This document shows positions 10,201-19,000 of a stretch of 64,000 nt of DNA, piece after piece. The first letter of the stretch is position 1; the number at the start of each line of letters is the position of its first letter. The stretch is from Polyangiaceae bacterium. Its GTDB lineage: Bacteria; Myxococcota_A; Polyangia; Polyangiales; Polyangiaceae. The stretch spans positions 1,240,001 to 1,304,000 of the forward strand of contig JADJRH010000011.1 in NCBI GenBank assembly GCA_016712345.1, in the 5' to 3' direction. Below the pieces are notes generated by a model. The model saw only the letters and a program-made list of their open reading frames with translations. It was not told where the DNA came from and made no database searches. Both the position numbers and the translations under genes were made by a program.

Positions 10201-11222
10201 ATCTGGATGCCTTCGGCGCGGCGCTTGAAAGTTTGTCGGCCGCGCCGGTTCCTGCCGTCTCGGGCGACAAACAGGCCGAGGTCTGCGCCGTATATATGGA
10301 GTCGTTGGCCCGTGTGGGTCGCTTGGCCCTTTTTATGGGTAGGCGCAATTCAGGTTTTGAGTTGATCCGTCGGGCAGAAGCGGTCTTACCCCACTCGGGC
10401 GGCAATCGGATAGCGGCCGCTCAGGTCAACCTTTCCAACTCAATCGAGGCCCTCTTAGAGGGTGATTTGAGCAAAAATCTGCAACTTGCGGAGGCTGCTC
10501 GAACCCAGTTTGAAGAAGCGGGGGATCGCCTGAACGCGTGTCAACAAGTGGCGAATGTCGCGTACGCATACCTGAACCTTGGGTGTTGGGAGGCCGCGGC
10601 TCGGTGTTCGCGCGACGCGATGGTGCAGGCGGAGCATTTGGGTATTACAGCGCTGCACACCACCGCAAAACTCAATCTCGCGTTGGCTACCGCGTTTTGT
10701 GGGAGTTTTGAAGAGGGTGAGAGGCTTGGAACTGAAGTGATCGCTTCGGCCGAAAGTCATGCCGATCGAAGGGTGATTGCGTTTGTACACATTTACCTGG
10801 CGCGCATGTGCATGGTTGCCGGACATCACGAAAAAGCGCTCCAGCACTCTTCAGCGATCGCCGATGATCCGTCGGCCCTTTCGAGCCTGCGCGCATTTGC
10901 CCTCGCATGTTCATCCCTTGCGCTCGGGGCACTTGGACAGGTAGATGCGGCCGTCGCTACTGGAAAAGAGGCGCTTGACCTCCTCGCGGAGTTGGGCTCG
11001 GTTGAAGAGGGGGAAGCGTTGATACGCCTCGCCTACCCATCCGCGCTGGCCAAGAGAGGGGATCGGGCGGCGGCCGCTGATGCCACCCTTGACGCGCGCG
11101 CAAAACTGTTGGCTCACGCCGCCAAAATTACAGATGACAAATATCGACAAAGCTATTTGACCGCGGTGTTTGAAAACGCGGAAACGCTGCGACTGGCGGA
11201 CGAGTTGAATATCAGCGTGTGA
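7287..11222 (+). CDS. Ser/Thr protein kinase with AAA ATPase and TPR-type regions
   Basis: About 1311 aa if it starts at the GTG at 7287 (MRLGDIVADRFQLE); the frame is open further upstream and a GTG at 7269 is also possible. Residues about 10-270 form a complete kinase: GSGGMGTVYRA (P-loop), VALKVL (Lys), HRDLKPSNLFL, DFGIA and GTPGYMAPEQA. Residues about 290-450 resemble a class III nucleotide cyclase fold but lack its metal-binding aspartates. At about residue 500 an AAA_16/STAND ATPase begins (LLLGDAGVGKSRLR), and the remaining ~550 residues are helical repeats of TPR type. This is the architecture of PknK-like or MalT-like signalling kinases, with the repeats as sensor or scaffold. It is divergently transcribed from the RHS toxin gene and overlaps the convergent SGNH gene by 11 bases. 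Confidence 0.92.
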   Translation: MRLGDIVADRFQLETVAGSGGMGTVYRALDLTTREPVALKVLLGAAGAERFEREARILAEASHPSIVRYIARGSLADGAPYLAMEWLGGIDLAERLARGPLSISNSILLAQRVGSALSFLHKLGVIHRDLKPSNLFLPGEREGDVKLLDFGIALPIDPSREITRAGTTIGTPGYMAPEQARGERDVDARADLFSLGCVLFQCLSGEPPFSAQHVIALLAKVLLEEPKPLRSLRPSVPPQLADLVSRLMQKRPEHRPESADVVLQRLAEMAVHADSPSSSVLTVEAPPLSEHLTTGERRLLAVILVAPPDKTVAADQAVSEVAATVLSEVAVQGAGSLTEAAEAHGGVIDHLVDGTVVLTASGVGVATDRAALSARLALAVRPSAQGVPMVLSMGLGLSGGRAPVGEVIERAALLLRQTRNRGVDSGIAVDDLTAGLLGDRFEVRRAKGGLWLERERDLKDADVRLFLGRQTPCVGRDRELSLLEDEVDEAVNLPSARAVLLLGDAGVGKSRLRHEFVRRLSARETPPTVWIARGDPLTERSPFGLLGQIVQRAAGIVAGEPPASRCEKLTERCVRIVGPEGRRVAEFLGELCGTHFPDDGNVQLRAARNDPMIMGDQMLRAWVDWVAAETLANPVVLILEDLHWGDLPTVQYVDAALRLLTEHPILVLALARPIVDNMYPNLWRKRRFSEIRLGALPRRAALDLARDVLGSRADPKTLDQLWTQSAGNPLFLEELLRATVEGRGGRAPSTVLAMVQTRLESLSADGRRALRAASIYGQRFWSGGAKALLGIGEVDSVLAALADDELVSRARDSKFAGQVEYAFRHALVREAAYASLTEQDRATGHRLAAEWLLVAGEPSPLVLAEHFEFGGVKNQAAVWFRKAAEQAFEGNDLDQALVLSTKAADCVQGDSQVDDEWVGETYLFNARVTLWRGQNRESVKWGTLAQSKLPQGSIRRVQALVETAVAAARLHDLDAFGAALESLSAAPVPAVSGDKQAEVCAVYMESLARVGRLALFMGRRNSGFELIRRAEAVLPHSGGNRIAAAQVNLSNSIEALLEGDLSKNLQLAEAARTQFEEAGDRLNACQQVANVAYAYLNLGCWEAAARCSRDAMVQAEHLGITALHTTAKLNLALATAFCGSFEEGERLGTEVIASAESHADRRVIAFVHIYLARMCMVAGHHEKALQHSSAIADDPSALSSLRAFALACSSLALGALGQVDAAVATGKEALDLLAELGSVEEGEALIRLAYPSALAKRGDRAAAADATLDARAKLLAHAAKITDDKYRQSYLTAVFENAETLRLADELNISV

Positions 11223-12273
11223 GGGCTTTGGTAATCACGCCCCCGAGCGTCTCGGCGTAGTGAGCGTGCACTTTTGGACTGGGGTGGCCATCCCCCGGGA
11301 CAACGTTTTCAGGTTTGGTGTGGTCCAGCGACATGTCGATCGTTACCATCCCCTTTTCAGCCGCCCATTGAAGCGTTGCGGCGGTGCGACCATCCATATT
11401 GATACCGGCCAGCACAAAGGTGATATTGCGCTTTTGACAGAGTTCAAAAAAGCGCGTCAAAATCGCCATGGCAATACTCTTGGCGCCCGATGATAAAACG
11501 GTAAACTTGTTATACCCCTCCTCAATCACGTTTACGAGCGCCGACGTCTGTTGAAAAGGCCAAGGGTCATATTCCAAAGGTTCAAGTGCGTGGTTTAACT
11601 TTCCGTCGGTGAGCCACGCTCTTGGGAATTTGGGGTATTGAGAAACGTACGGAATCCAGGACTTTCGATTTTGGCGGAGCATGGCACTTCGCCCGTCGTG
11701 AAAAGAGGCATACCCCAATGTGACAACGCGCGGCGCGGCCAGTTTTCCAGCATCCACCTCTGCGAGCGCGTCTTCCAGTTCAATCATGGACTGAAGGGTG
11801 GAAAAGCCTCCGACCCCAAAGTTTGTCACGTGGAGTTCCGGGTGCTGCTCCTGGAGTTTCCACGAGTAGGTGTTTTCATCGTCAACGGCCCACCCGTACG
11901 TGTACGAATCGCCGAACACCCAAACGCCGGGTTTACCCTCAGGCGAGGGCGAACCTTCAGGTCGAGTGACTCGATGGGTAGAAGTGAGATTTGTAACGTG
12001 CCAGGTAACCTTGCTCTGCTTGACGGTAAACTTGCCGGGAAGGAGTGCAAATCCAAGCGTGGGATGGGGGGAATAAATGGTGCCACCGGGCTCCACTTCA
12101 AACACGGCGAGCTTGCCTGCGCGGGGTGAGTTGCTCCACGGCTTTTTCCCCAAAACCCGTGCCCCCACTTCCCCCAAACCAAAACACAAAAGGAAAACGC
12201 CGCACACCGTAATGAGGTTATACATGCGGCGCCGCCTCGGGGATCGCGCGGGCGACTCTTGGCTTTGCGTCAT
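11212..12273 (-). CDS. membrane-anchored SGNH/GDSL-type hydrolase-like protein
   Basis: A 353-aa protein with an Arg-rich N-terminus followed by one hydrophobic helix (MYNLITVCGVFLLCFGLG, residues about 17-34), so the rest probably lies outside the cytoplasm. SGNH-family landmarks are present: VFGDSYTYGWAV (block I with the nucleophile Ser), NFGVGGFST (Gly block) and GDGHPSPKVHAHYAE near the C-terminus (Asp-x-x-His block). A clear block III Asn is less certain (LAGINMDG). Such proteins act as esterases or O-acetyl transferases/esterases on lipids or glycans; the substrate here cannot be told. It converges with the preceding kinase gene and may be co-transcribed with the pair ending at 12314. 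Confidence 0.75.
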   Translation of the reverse strand: MTQSQESPARSPRRRRMYNLITVCGVFLLCFGLGEVGARVLGKKPWSNSPRAGKLAVFEVEPGGTIYSPHPTLGFALLPGKFTVKQSKVTWHVTNLTSTHRVTRPEGSPSPEGKPGVWVFGDSYTYGWAVDDENTYSWKLQEQHPELHVTNFGVGGFSTLQSMIELEDALAEVDAGKLAAPRVVTLGYASFHDGRSAMLRQNRKSWIPYVSQYPKFPRAWLTDGKLNHALEPLEYDPWPFQQTSALVNVIEEGYNKFTVLSSGAKSIAMAILTRFFELCQKRNITFVLAGINMDGRTAATLQWAAEKGMVTIDMSLDHTKPENVVPGDGHPSPKVHAHYAETLGGVITKALTR

Positions 12274-12313
12274 GCCCTGCTTGCTACTCCTGTCCGGTCC
12301 GCTTGTCGAGAAA

Positions 12314-13183
12314 CTACCACCGCCCGGCGCGTAGGCATTGTGCCACAGCTGTCGTCAGGTTCGCCCCGGCCGGCTTTTTCGGGAGGCTGTCTTCGCGGAT
12401 CGTTGCTCGCCAATTAGAATACGAATTGTAAACAATCGAGTTGAAAAAGGCAATTTCACCCGCGTCCAAAGCGGTGCGCTCCAGCTCTGCCCACGAAGCG
12501 TCGGGAGCTTTTGCGAGGGCTGCGATCACAGAAATTTCGTGAGCAACACGCCCCCAAAAACAGGTGTCCTGCGCGTCGTTTTCCACCCAGGGCGAGAGGT
12601 TGATGCCGGTAACCACGCTCCGGTTGAGCGCGCGTCCGTGAGGACCGAGCGTGGCCGAAACAAAGATGTCCACGTTTGAGAAAGCCGGCAATTGTTGGGC
12701 AATTTGATCAAAGTCTAGAGCGTTGTGTACGCAGAACCGATCCACAAACGGGCCGAGATGCTCCGCGTGCTCGCGGGCAAATGCCCTTGCCGAAAGCGCC
12801 ATGTCAGCGCGAAGGATCTCGATCGCTTCGCGAGGAGCACGGCGCATTTCATGGAGCAGACTTGGCATGTGTACATCACCGTCGGCGAGCGAGTGGATGT
12901 CAAAGCGAGCCGCTTTTAAAAACGATGGGATATCGGCGTGAAGAAAGGGCAGTTGCTGGACGGCGAGTGCGCTCTCGGGGTTTGCGCACAACCTCGACAG
13001 GAGGGCCGCATCCTCCTCAAATGGCCAATACGACTGTGGGTTGAAATGTTCGCGCGCTGCTTGGATCCAAGCCGGCCGATGAATGGATGATGCCCGCGCA
13101 ACGCCGCTCGCATCCTGCGCCGGAGGTATAAATGCGAGCGCGTGAAACGCGAGATCGGTGTACACCGAACAGGCGTTGAGCAC
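12314..13183 (-). CDS. unknown protein coupled to the PCL-repeat lipoprotein
   Basis: A 289-aa protein that matches no family I can name. It begins with GTG three bases after the TAA of the upstream gene at 13187, indicating tight translational coupling. No signal peptide, membrane helix or cofactor motif is evident; it appears soluble and largely helical, with aromatic-rich stretches (EEDAALLSRL, FNSIVYNSYSNWRATI). The coupling suggests it handles, modifies or is controlled with the Cys-repeat lipoprotein. That is inference; no enzymatic signature is visible. A small gap of 40 bases separates it from the SGNH gene on the same strand. Confidence 0.75.
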   Translation of the reverse strand: MLNACSVYTDLAFHALAFIPPAQDASGVARASSIHRPAWIQAAREHFNPQSYWPFEEDAALLSRLCANPESALAVQQLPFLHADIPSFLKAARFDIHSLADGDVHMPSLLHEMRRAPREAIEILRADMALSARAFAREHAEHLGPFVDRFCVHNALDFDQIAQQLPAFSNVDIFVSATLGPHGRALNRSVVTGINLSPWVENDAQDTCFWGRVAHEISVIAALAKAPDASWAELERTALDAGEIAFFNSIVYNSYSNWRATIREDSLPKKPAGANLTTAVAQCLRAGRW

Positions 13184-13186
13184 GTG

Positions 13187-13612
13187 TTATGGATTTTTCT
13201 TTACAGGAGGTCGCACGCTCAAACACGGGGTTGGAGGGGCCACTTTGAGGCAGGGAGCCGGTTCTCCAGCGTCGTTTGCATCGGCGGCGGCGTCGGCTCC
13301 GGCGTCGGGCGGATCTTCTGCCACCGGCATTGGGCCGGCATCTTGCGGTGGCATGGCCACACTTAAACACGGGCCCGGCTCGGCCGTTCCGCCGTCGGGC
13401 GTTGTGGGAATGGCGATGCTCAAACACGGTTGAGGATCGGCACAGGAAGTAACACCCGCCGTGGCAATACCCAACCCGGCCACCGCCGACGCGATCAATG
13501 CCGCGCGGCGCTTGAGAATGGCGGCTCGATCTTCGGCCTCAGAGTCGGACGAACGTTTGTCTTCGTCACTGTCCGGCGACAACTTGGGAAGGGGGGCCAC
13601 ATGGGTAGTCAA
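13187..13612 (-). CDS. predicted lipoprotein with four Pro-Cys-Leu repeats
   Basis: A 141-aa protein. After a charged N-terminal region of 36 residues it has a Lys-Arg-Arg cluster and a hydrophobic segment (about residues 38-53) ending in VTSC (Cys57), which fits a lipobox. The exported part contains four copies of a Pro-Cys-Leu-(Ser/Lys)-(Val/Ile) motif: PCLSIAIP (Cys63), PCLSVAMP (Cys82), PCLKVAPP (Cys121) and PCLSVRPP (Cys130), separated by Pro/Asp/Ala-rich linkers. Repeated, evenly framed cysteines suggest metal binding, a modified repeat peptide or cross-linking. The function is unknown. It is coupled to the 289-aa gene and divergent from the sigma-54 activator at 13721. Confidence 0.75.
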   Translation of the reverse strand: MTTHVAPLPKLSPDSDEDKRSSDSEAEDRAAILKRRAALIASAVAGLGIATAGVTSCADPQPCLSIAIPTTPDGGTAEPGPCLSVAMPPQDAGPMPVAEDPPDAGADAAADANDAGEPAPCLKVAPPTPCLSVRPPVKKNP

Positions 13613-13615
13613 TCA

Positions 13616-13670
13616 CGAGTGTTCAATCGTGCCAACAGCGTTTTAGAATTTCAGAACATTTCAACACTCG
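13616..13670. promoter_or_regulatory. inverted repeat in a divergent promoter region
   Basis: CGAGTGTT (13616-13623) and AACACTCG (13663-13670) form an 8-bp inverted repeat with 39 bases between the arms. It sits in the 108-bp space between the divergent lipoprotein gene and the sigma-54 activator, so it could be an operator for either. No good -24/-12 sigma-54 promoter was found here. Confidence 0.3.
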
Positions 13671-13720
13671 CGTGGCAATCGCACCGAGCACCCACTTGCT
13701 GTAGCCTCGTTTGAAACGGC

Positions 13721-15310
13721 ATGTCTCCCAACAGCGCTCCCGACCAGTCGACCCTTCTTGTGACACCCGACTCGCGCCCGACAAAGGGGCGCGGCGTGTG
13801 GCCGGTGCTCACGATTTGCTCCCATCCCGATGCGACACGCGTCGGCGAGCGGCTCTTCTTGAACGAAGTGACGGCGGGGGCAACTGTTGCTGTTTCTCGA
13901 TTCACGCCTGATTTTTCGGCGCCCCGCAGTGTGCTTGGTCAATCACTTGCCGACCCATACGTGAGCCGCAAGCCACTTTTGTTCTCGCGCGGTGAGTCCG
14001 ATGCAATTCGAGTGGAGATCCCCGCGGACGCCAAAGCCGCCATGGGTACACATGTTTCAGGAACGGTTGACCTGCCCGCCGAAGCGCTCGTGGAAGGTGT
14101 TCCACTGGTGTTGGGCAACCGAGTGGTTCTACTCCTTCACCGAGCCAGGAGTCCACTCGATGAGACCGACAAGGAAGAAACCAACTATGGGATGATCGGC
14201 AGAAGCGACTCCATTTCGGACGTCCGCCGGGCCATTGCCAACGTGGGCAACCTGACAGTTCCGGTTCTTATTCGCGGTGAGAGCGGAACGGGTAAAGAAC
14301 TGGTTGCTCAAGCGCTCCACAATTTGAGTGGTAGGTCAGGGCCGTTCGTTTCTGTCAACTTGGGCGCGGTACCGCCGGATTTGGCCGCCGCCGAGCTTTT
14401 CGGCGCCCGAAAGGGTGCGTACACAGGCGCAGACCGCGATCGTCATGGGTTTTTTGGAGCGGCTCGCGGAGGCACCATTTTTCTCGACGAAATTGGAGAA
14501 GCTCCCGCCGAAGTTCAGGTGATGTTGCTTCGGGTATTGGAAACCGGTCAGGCCTATCCGGTGGGAGGCAATGTTCCCTACGAGGTGGATGCTCGTGTGA
14601 TTGCGGCCACCGACGCCAATCTTGAAGAGTTGATTGACCAGCGGCGTTTCCGACTTGCGCTCTACCACCGACTCAATGGGTATGAAATTCCGGTATTGCC
14701 ACTTCGAAAGCGCCGGGAAGATATCGGCTTATTGCTCTACCATTTTATGCTTGAAGAAATGGCTGCCACGGGCGAATCGCGAAAGCTCTGCCCGGAAGAT
14801 CCAATGTCCGATGCCTGGCTTCCAGGCTCGATCGCCGCGCGCCTGATTCAGTTTGATTGGCCTGGCAATGTCAGACAGCTCCGCAATGTGGCTCGACAGC
14901 TCGTGATTGGGAGTCGAGGTCGATGTTCGGTAGACCCGGACATTCCCATTTTGCGGGAGATTCCGCCCCTTGGGGCTCTGCCCTCAATTCGAACCACCCC
15001 TCAACCATCGGGTCGAAAAAAGCGCCGTGCAGCTGACATTGAGGTGGCTGAATTGGAAACCGCCCTTGCGGCCGCGTTATGGGATTATCAAGCCGCCGCC
15101 GACAGGTTGGGAATTGCCCGCGCGTCTCTGTATGACTTGATGAGCCGATACCAACTGCGTCGGGCGGGTGACCTTTCACCCGAGGAAATTCGAACCTGTC
15201 ATGCGGAGATGCAAGGTGACCTGAACGCGATGGTGAGCGCGCTGAGAGTGTCGGGACAGGCTCTCAAGCGGCGCGCTCGGGAGCTGGGGCTCGTTGTTGT
15301 CGAAAAGTAG
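13721..15310 (+). CDS. FHA-type sigma-54-dependent transcriptional activator
   Basis: A 529-aa protein with a degenerate FHA-like N-terminal region (about residues 25-145, including VSRKPLLFSRG and VPLVLGNRVVLLLHR), then an AAA+ sigma-54 interaction domain, then a Fis-type HTH region (DYQAAADRLGIARASLYDLM). In the AAA+ domain the Walker A is GESGTGKE, the sigma-54 contact loop reads GAYTGA in place of the usual GAFTGA, Walker B is GGTIFLDEIGE, and FDWPGNVRQLRN is the sensor II region. FHA domains bind phosphothreonine peptides, so such activators are commonly controlled by Ser/Thr kinases, several of which are encoded nearby. The target genes cannot be seen from the sequence. Confidence 0.9.
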   Translation: MSPNSAPDQSTLLVTPDSRPTKGRGVWPVLTICSHPDATRVGERLFLNEVTAGATVAVSRFTPDFSAPRSVLGQSLADPYVSRKPLLFSRGESDAIRVEIPADAKAAMGTHVSGTVDLPAEALVEGVPLVLGNRVVLLLHRARSPLDETDKEETNYGMIGRSDSISDVRRAIANVGNLTVPVLIRGESGTGKELVAQALHNLSGRSGPFVSVNLGAVPPDLAAAELFGARKGAYTGADRDRHGFFGAARGGTIFLDEIGEAPAEVQVMLLRVLETGQAYPVGGNVPYEVDARVIAATDANLEELIDQRRFRLALYHRLNGYEIPVLPLRKRREDIGLLLYHFMLEEMAATGESRKLCPEDPMSDAWLPGSIAARLIQFDWPGNVRQLRNVARQLVIGSRGRCSVDPDIPILREIPPLGALPSIRTTPQPSGRKKRRAADIEVAELETALAAALWDYQAAADRLGIARASLYDLMSRYQLRRAGDLSPEEIRTCHAEMQGDLNAMVSALRVSGQALKRRARELGLVVVEK

Positions 15311-15361
15311 TTCGACGCGTCGGCGCCGCCCAGTCGACGCGTCGAACGTTGTCGACAACGC
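15310..15361. repeat. 13-bp perfect hairpin plus 14-bp palindrome at the 3' end of the activator gene
   Basis: GTTCGACGCGTCG (15310-15322) and CGACGCGTCGAAC (15335-15347) are perfect inverted repeats around 12 bases, directly at the stop codon of the activator gene. The palindrome CGTTGTCGACAACG follows at 15348-15361. The hairpin may protect or end the transcript, but there is no T run, so it is not a typical intrinsic terminator. Confidence 0.65.
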
Positions 15362-15527
15362 GGTTTTCAACTGGCGGGGTCTTCTTTTTCGAGCTTTTTT
15401 GTTTGGCCCCCACTTTGCAACTTAGTCTTGGCGTTCACGGCGGCTCAAACGCACGGAACGAAAACGGACGATCTCCACGCGGAAGGCGCCGTTCGTTCGA
15501 CTCGATCTCCCGAAAGGAAGAATCACC

Positions 15528-15770
15528 ATGCTCACCGATAAAGAACCCGCCGGCCAGGACATTGAAACCGGCCACAATCAGGATCCTACCCATCCCCGAC
15601 CGAAACGCGCCAATAAGGCAGCGAAGACGTCGAATGGCAACGGTGCCGGAACGAAATCAAAAACGGCTTCTTCGCCGGTGACTGAGTCGCCGTTTGAAAC
15701 GGGTCACAATGAGGATCCTCCCCATCCTCGCCCGAGGAGTCGGCCCACGCGGTCGCGCAAAACGGGCTGA
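15528..15770 (+). CDS. small hydrophilic protein with a duplicated GHN-DP-HPRP motif
   Basis: An 80-aa ORF preceded by a good ribosome binding site (AAAGGAAG, seven bases before the ATG). It contains the motif ETGHN(Q/E)DP(T/P)HPRP twice, at residues about 12-25 and 57-70, joined by a Lys/Ala/Ser-rich linker, and ends in an Arg/Pro-rich tail. There is no signal peptide or membrane segment. The internal duplication with conservative changes argues that the frame is translated. The family and function are unknown; a small nucleic-acid-binding or precursor-type peptide are both possible. Around it, the stretch 15362-15527 shows no other gene. Confidence 0.5.
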   Translation: MLTDKEPAGQDIETGHNQDPTHPRPKRANKAAKTSNGNGAGTKSKTASSPVTESPFETGHNEDPPHPRPRSRPTRSRKTG

Positions 15771-15802
15771 TCTGACTGCCCGACAGGGGGAGCACGCAAC
15801 AC

Positions 15803-15916
15803 GACGGGAAGGGGAACCGTCCGGTAGGGAGGGGACCGTCAGGTACGGAGGGGACTGTCAGGTAGGGAGGGAACCGTCCGGTAGGGAGGGGACTGTCAGA
15901 TAGGGAGGGGACCGAG
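15803..15916. repeat. six tandem 19-bp G-rich repeats
   Basis: Six consecutive 19-base units (15803, 15822, 15841, 15860, 15879, 15898) follow the pattern (A/C)GGTAGGGAGGGGAC(C/T)GTC with a few substitutions each. The runs of G are regularly spaced and could form G-quadruplexes on the plus strand. A short GAGGGGCCTCTTTTT stretch follows at about 15919-15933. No spacer-repeat alternation is present, so it is not a CRISPR array. It lies between the small ORF and the 3' end of the kinase-TPR gene that stops at 16003. Confidence 0.85.
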
Positions 15917-16002
15917 GGAGGGGCCTCTTTTTAACCGCGCTTCGGGCGACTGTCACTTTGACAGCTCGACTGTCAAACGCACCACCTGTATTTGACACTA
16001 CC

Positions 16003-19000
16003 TCAGAAACGCTGCACCAGCGCTGTTTGGGCGGTCAACGCGTGTCGCCAATTGGGTCGACGCAAAACAAGCGACTTTACCAGTTTGACACCTCGGTCAC
16101 GCACCGCCTCGAACGGCTCTTTTTTGGCGGCGAGCGACGTTGCCCAGTCGAGGTAAAGTCGAACCAGGTTGAGTTGAATTTCTTGGTCAATGGGGGCCAA
16201 AGAAGATGCTTTGAGCAAAGCGTTTTCGGCGTTTTGGAAAAACTCTCCCGACGCCTCTTTCCCACCTGACAAAACTTGACCTTTGAGCCAAAGCGCTTCA
16301 CCAAGGCGCCGCTGTGCCTCCGCGTTGTCGGGATTTTTTTCGGCTTCTTTGGCAGCGATGTCGAGGGCCGAGTTGAGCTGTTGTTCAAACGGCTTTTTGT
16401 TTTTCCACGCGTGCGCGGCGGATGTAACAAGCAGTCGAACGCGCAACGTGTTGAAGACTCCCGCGTTGGGAATACGCTCGGCAAGATTCAACAAAGACTC
16501 GGCGTTTTGGAGTGCCAAGGACGGATCTTTGTCCGAGAGCAACTCATACTCGGCCTGCATGATCCACGTTTCAGATTGGTTGACCAGGCCATGAGGTTGA
16601 GGGAACGCCGCCGCGATGCCTTCACCGAAGGCGCGGAGAGCTTTGGTGAGGAGAGGATCGACAGGTTCGCCTGCATCCCACGCGTCTTTCGCCTGTTCTA
16701 AAAAGACAATACCAAGGCCGTTGTGCAGGTAAGGTGCGGATGGGTTATGCGAAATGGCGTGCTCAAACGCCTCTGCGGCAAGTGCGAACTGAGCAGAGCT
16801 ATTTTGACCCGCGGCCCGCTCATGGAGCGCCAATTCAGATCGGCCGTTGCCAAGGTAATACCAGGCGATCACATTTTTGGGACTCAGTTCAGCCGCTTTT
16901 TCAAGCTTCTCAAGCGCCTTTTTCAGTTCAGCTTGGGGATCTTTGTTTTGGTGAGATCGCGCGGCGGCGAGATGATTGGACCCCAGGTTGACGAGCAGAT
17001 CAACCGCCGTCGGTTCAAGTTCAAGCGCCCGAGTATAGGCGTCGATCGAGGAGGCTCGATGGGCTGTGGAGTCTAGACCATGTTTGTCATCATACTCCGC
17101 CCAGGTTTTATAAATCTGACCTAGGTTGGCGTAGTCGTCCGCCGAAGGTGTTTTTTCGGATGAACCATCCTTTTTTCCGTCTAGGGAAAACTTTTGGGCG
17201 AGTTCCAGATGGGCCGTGGGGTCAAGCCCCTGGGTAAGTTGATAGTGGGCCCACTGCCAGTGGATTCGAGACAATTCAAGTTGAGCGTGGGAAGGTTGAG
17301 CACCGAGCGAGGCGGCGCGCTCCACATCACGCAGGGCCGCGGTTAGGTGCTCTTCTATCCCCTGACCTCTTGTTGCAACCAAGTGTTGCGCTTTTGCCCG
17401 GTCAAGTTGACCCCGAAGGATCAGTGCGAGAGCACTTGTTGGCAGAGCTGTGAGAGCTTGGTTGACCGCGAACATGCCCTTTTCGTAAGGCGTTTGTACT
17501 TCTCCCACGGTGTACTCTTCCATAACGAGGGCGTGGTATTCAAGCGCGCCGAGCGCTTCCCACAGCTCGGGAACACTCTCGCCGATGCGACATGCCGCGG
17601 CGTAAGCTTCTCGCGCGGCGTCAAACTCTTTTCGGGCCGCATCCACCTGACCATCACGCGTGAGCGAACGTGCCCGAGCCAGGTGTACATCACCGCGAAG
17701 CCCTTCCACTTCATAGAGCCAGGGTAGATCTTGTCCGGCCGCCACGAGTGGAATAAGCGCGTCGTCGTACCGGTCTTCGTAATAGGCGAGTAGAGCCGCC
17801 ACATATTCTTTGGAAGGTGCGTGCGAATCTCCCGCTTCACGCAGGAGTTTGAGCGCTTGGTCGCGGTAGAGCGCCTGCGCTTTTTTAACCGCCTCTTCGC
17901 GGGCGCCTTGTGCATTCAGCTTTTCAGCGTCAATCAGATCGCGCTTGTAAAGGTGCCCCAATGCGAGTGCCAAAGCGTACGCCACGCGCGGGTCGCGATA
18001 GCCGCCGTTGTACGCCGATTCTAGGTGTTTTCGAGCTTCGACATCGTTGCCGAGAGCCAAATATCCACGACCGAGAGCGTAGTCGCCCGGACCTTTGGCG
18101 AGGTCACCCGACTCGCCGATCTGACGGCGCAGTTCATCCATTTGAGTGACCAGTTCCGACCTGTCATGTTCAATATTGTGGAGGGGAGAAAGCGCCGCAT
18201 ATCGAGCCGCCGCCTCAAGCCGTTCTGCCCTTTCGGTAAAGGTCCGCGCCAATTGCTCGCGGTGCCTGGCTTCACGCCTCGACAGAACCGTGTTGATCGA
18301 GAGGAGCATGAGCAACACGATAAGCGGAGACAGGATGAGTATGGGCCGGCGGCGTTTTCGAAGGTACCTTCGCGCGCGGTAAACCCTGTCGTTGAGCGCC
18401 GAAACCGCGTCGCCGGCAAGAAACCTGTCAAGGTCGTCGATCAGCGCTTTGGCGGATTGATAACGTGCGGACCTATTTTTTTCGAGGCATTTGAGAATGA
18501 CAGCTTCAAGATCAATGGGTATGTCAGGATTTTTTACCCGGGGAGGTACGGGTGCACGGTGCAGCACTTTGTCGATAATTTCAGTGGGCTTTCCCTCCGC
18601 AATCGGTGATCCGGTGACCAAGTGGTAGAGGGTTGCACCCAAACTGTACACATCGGTTCGCCTGTCGAGTTGACGAACCTTCCCTGTAGCCTGTTCAGGC
18701 GACATGTACGCGGGTGTTCCCATGGGTGGAACGTTTCCCTGGGCCAGCTCTTTCCAATGGCGCGCGAGCCCAAAGTCCATGACAATGGCGCGCGCGCGAC
18801 CGTTGGGCGACCGTTCTACCATGATGTTGCCCGGTTTGAGGTCGCGATGGATGATGCCAACTTGGTGAGCGGCGTGTACACCCGCCGCCGCTTGTTTCAC
18901 CAGGTTTACCTTTTGTTCAAGCGTGAGTTGTTCGGCGATTTGAGTTAGGGCGAAACCGTCGACATATTGCATTGCGATGTACACATGGCCGTCTTTTTCG

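Noticed and set aside
13613..13720. Sigma-54 promoter between the lipoprotein gene and the activator
   Set aside because: The TGGCA at 13672 lacks a GC dinucleotide at the proper distance.
15803..15916. Possible CRISPR array
   Set aside because: The 19-base units are contiguous without spacers, and no cas gene is in the window.
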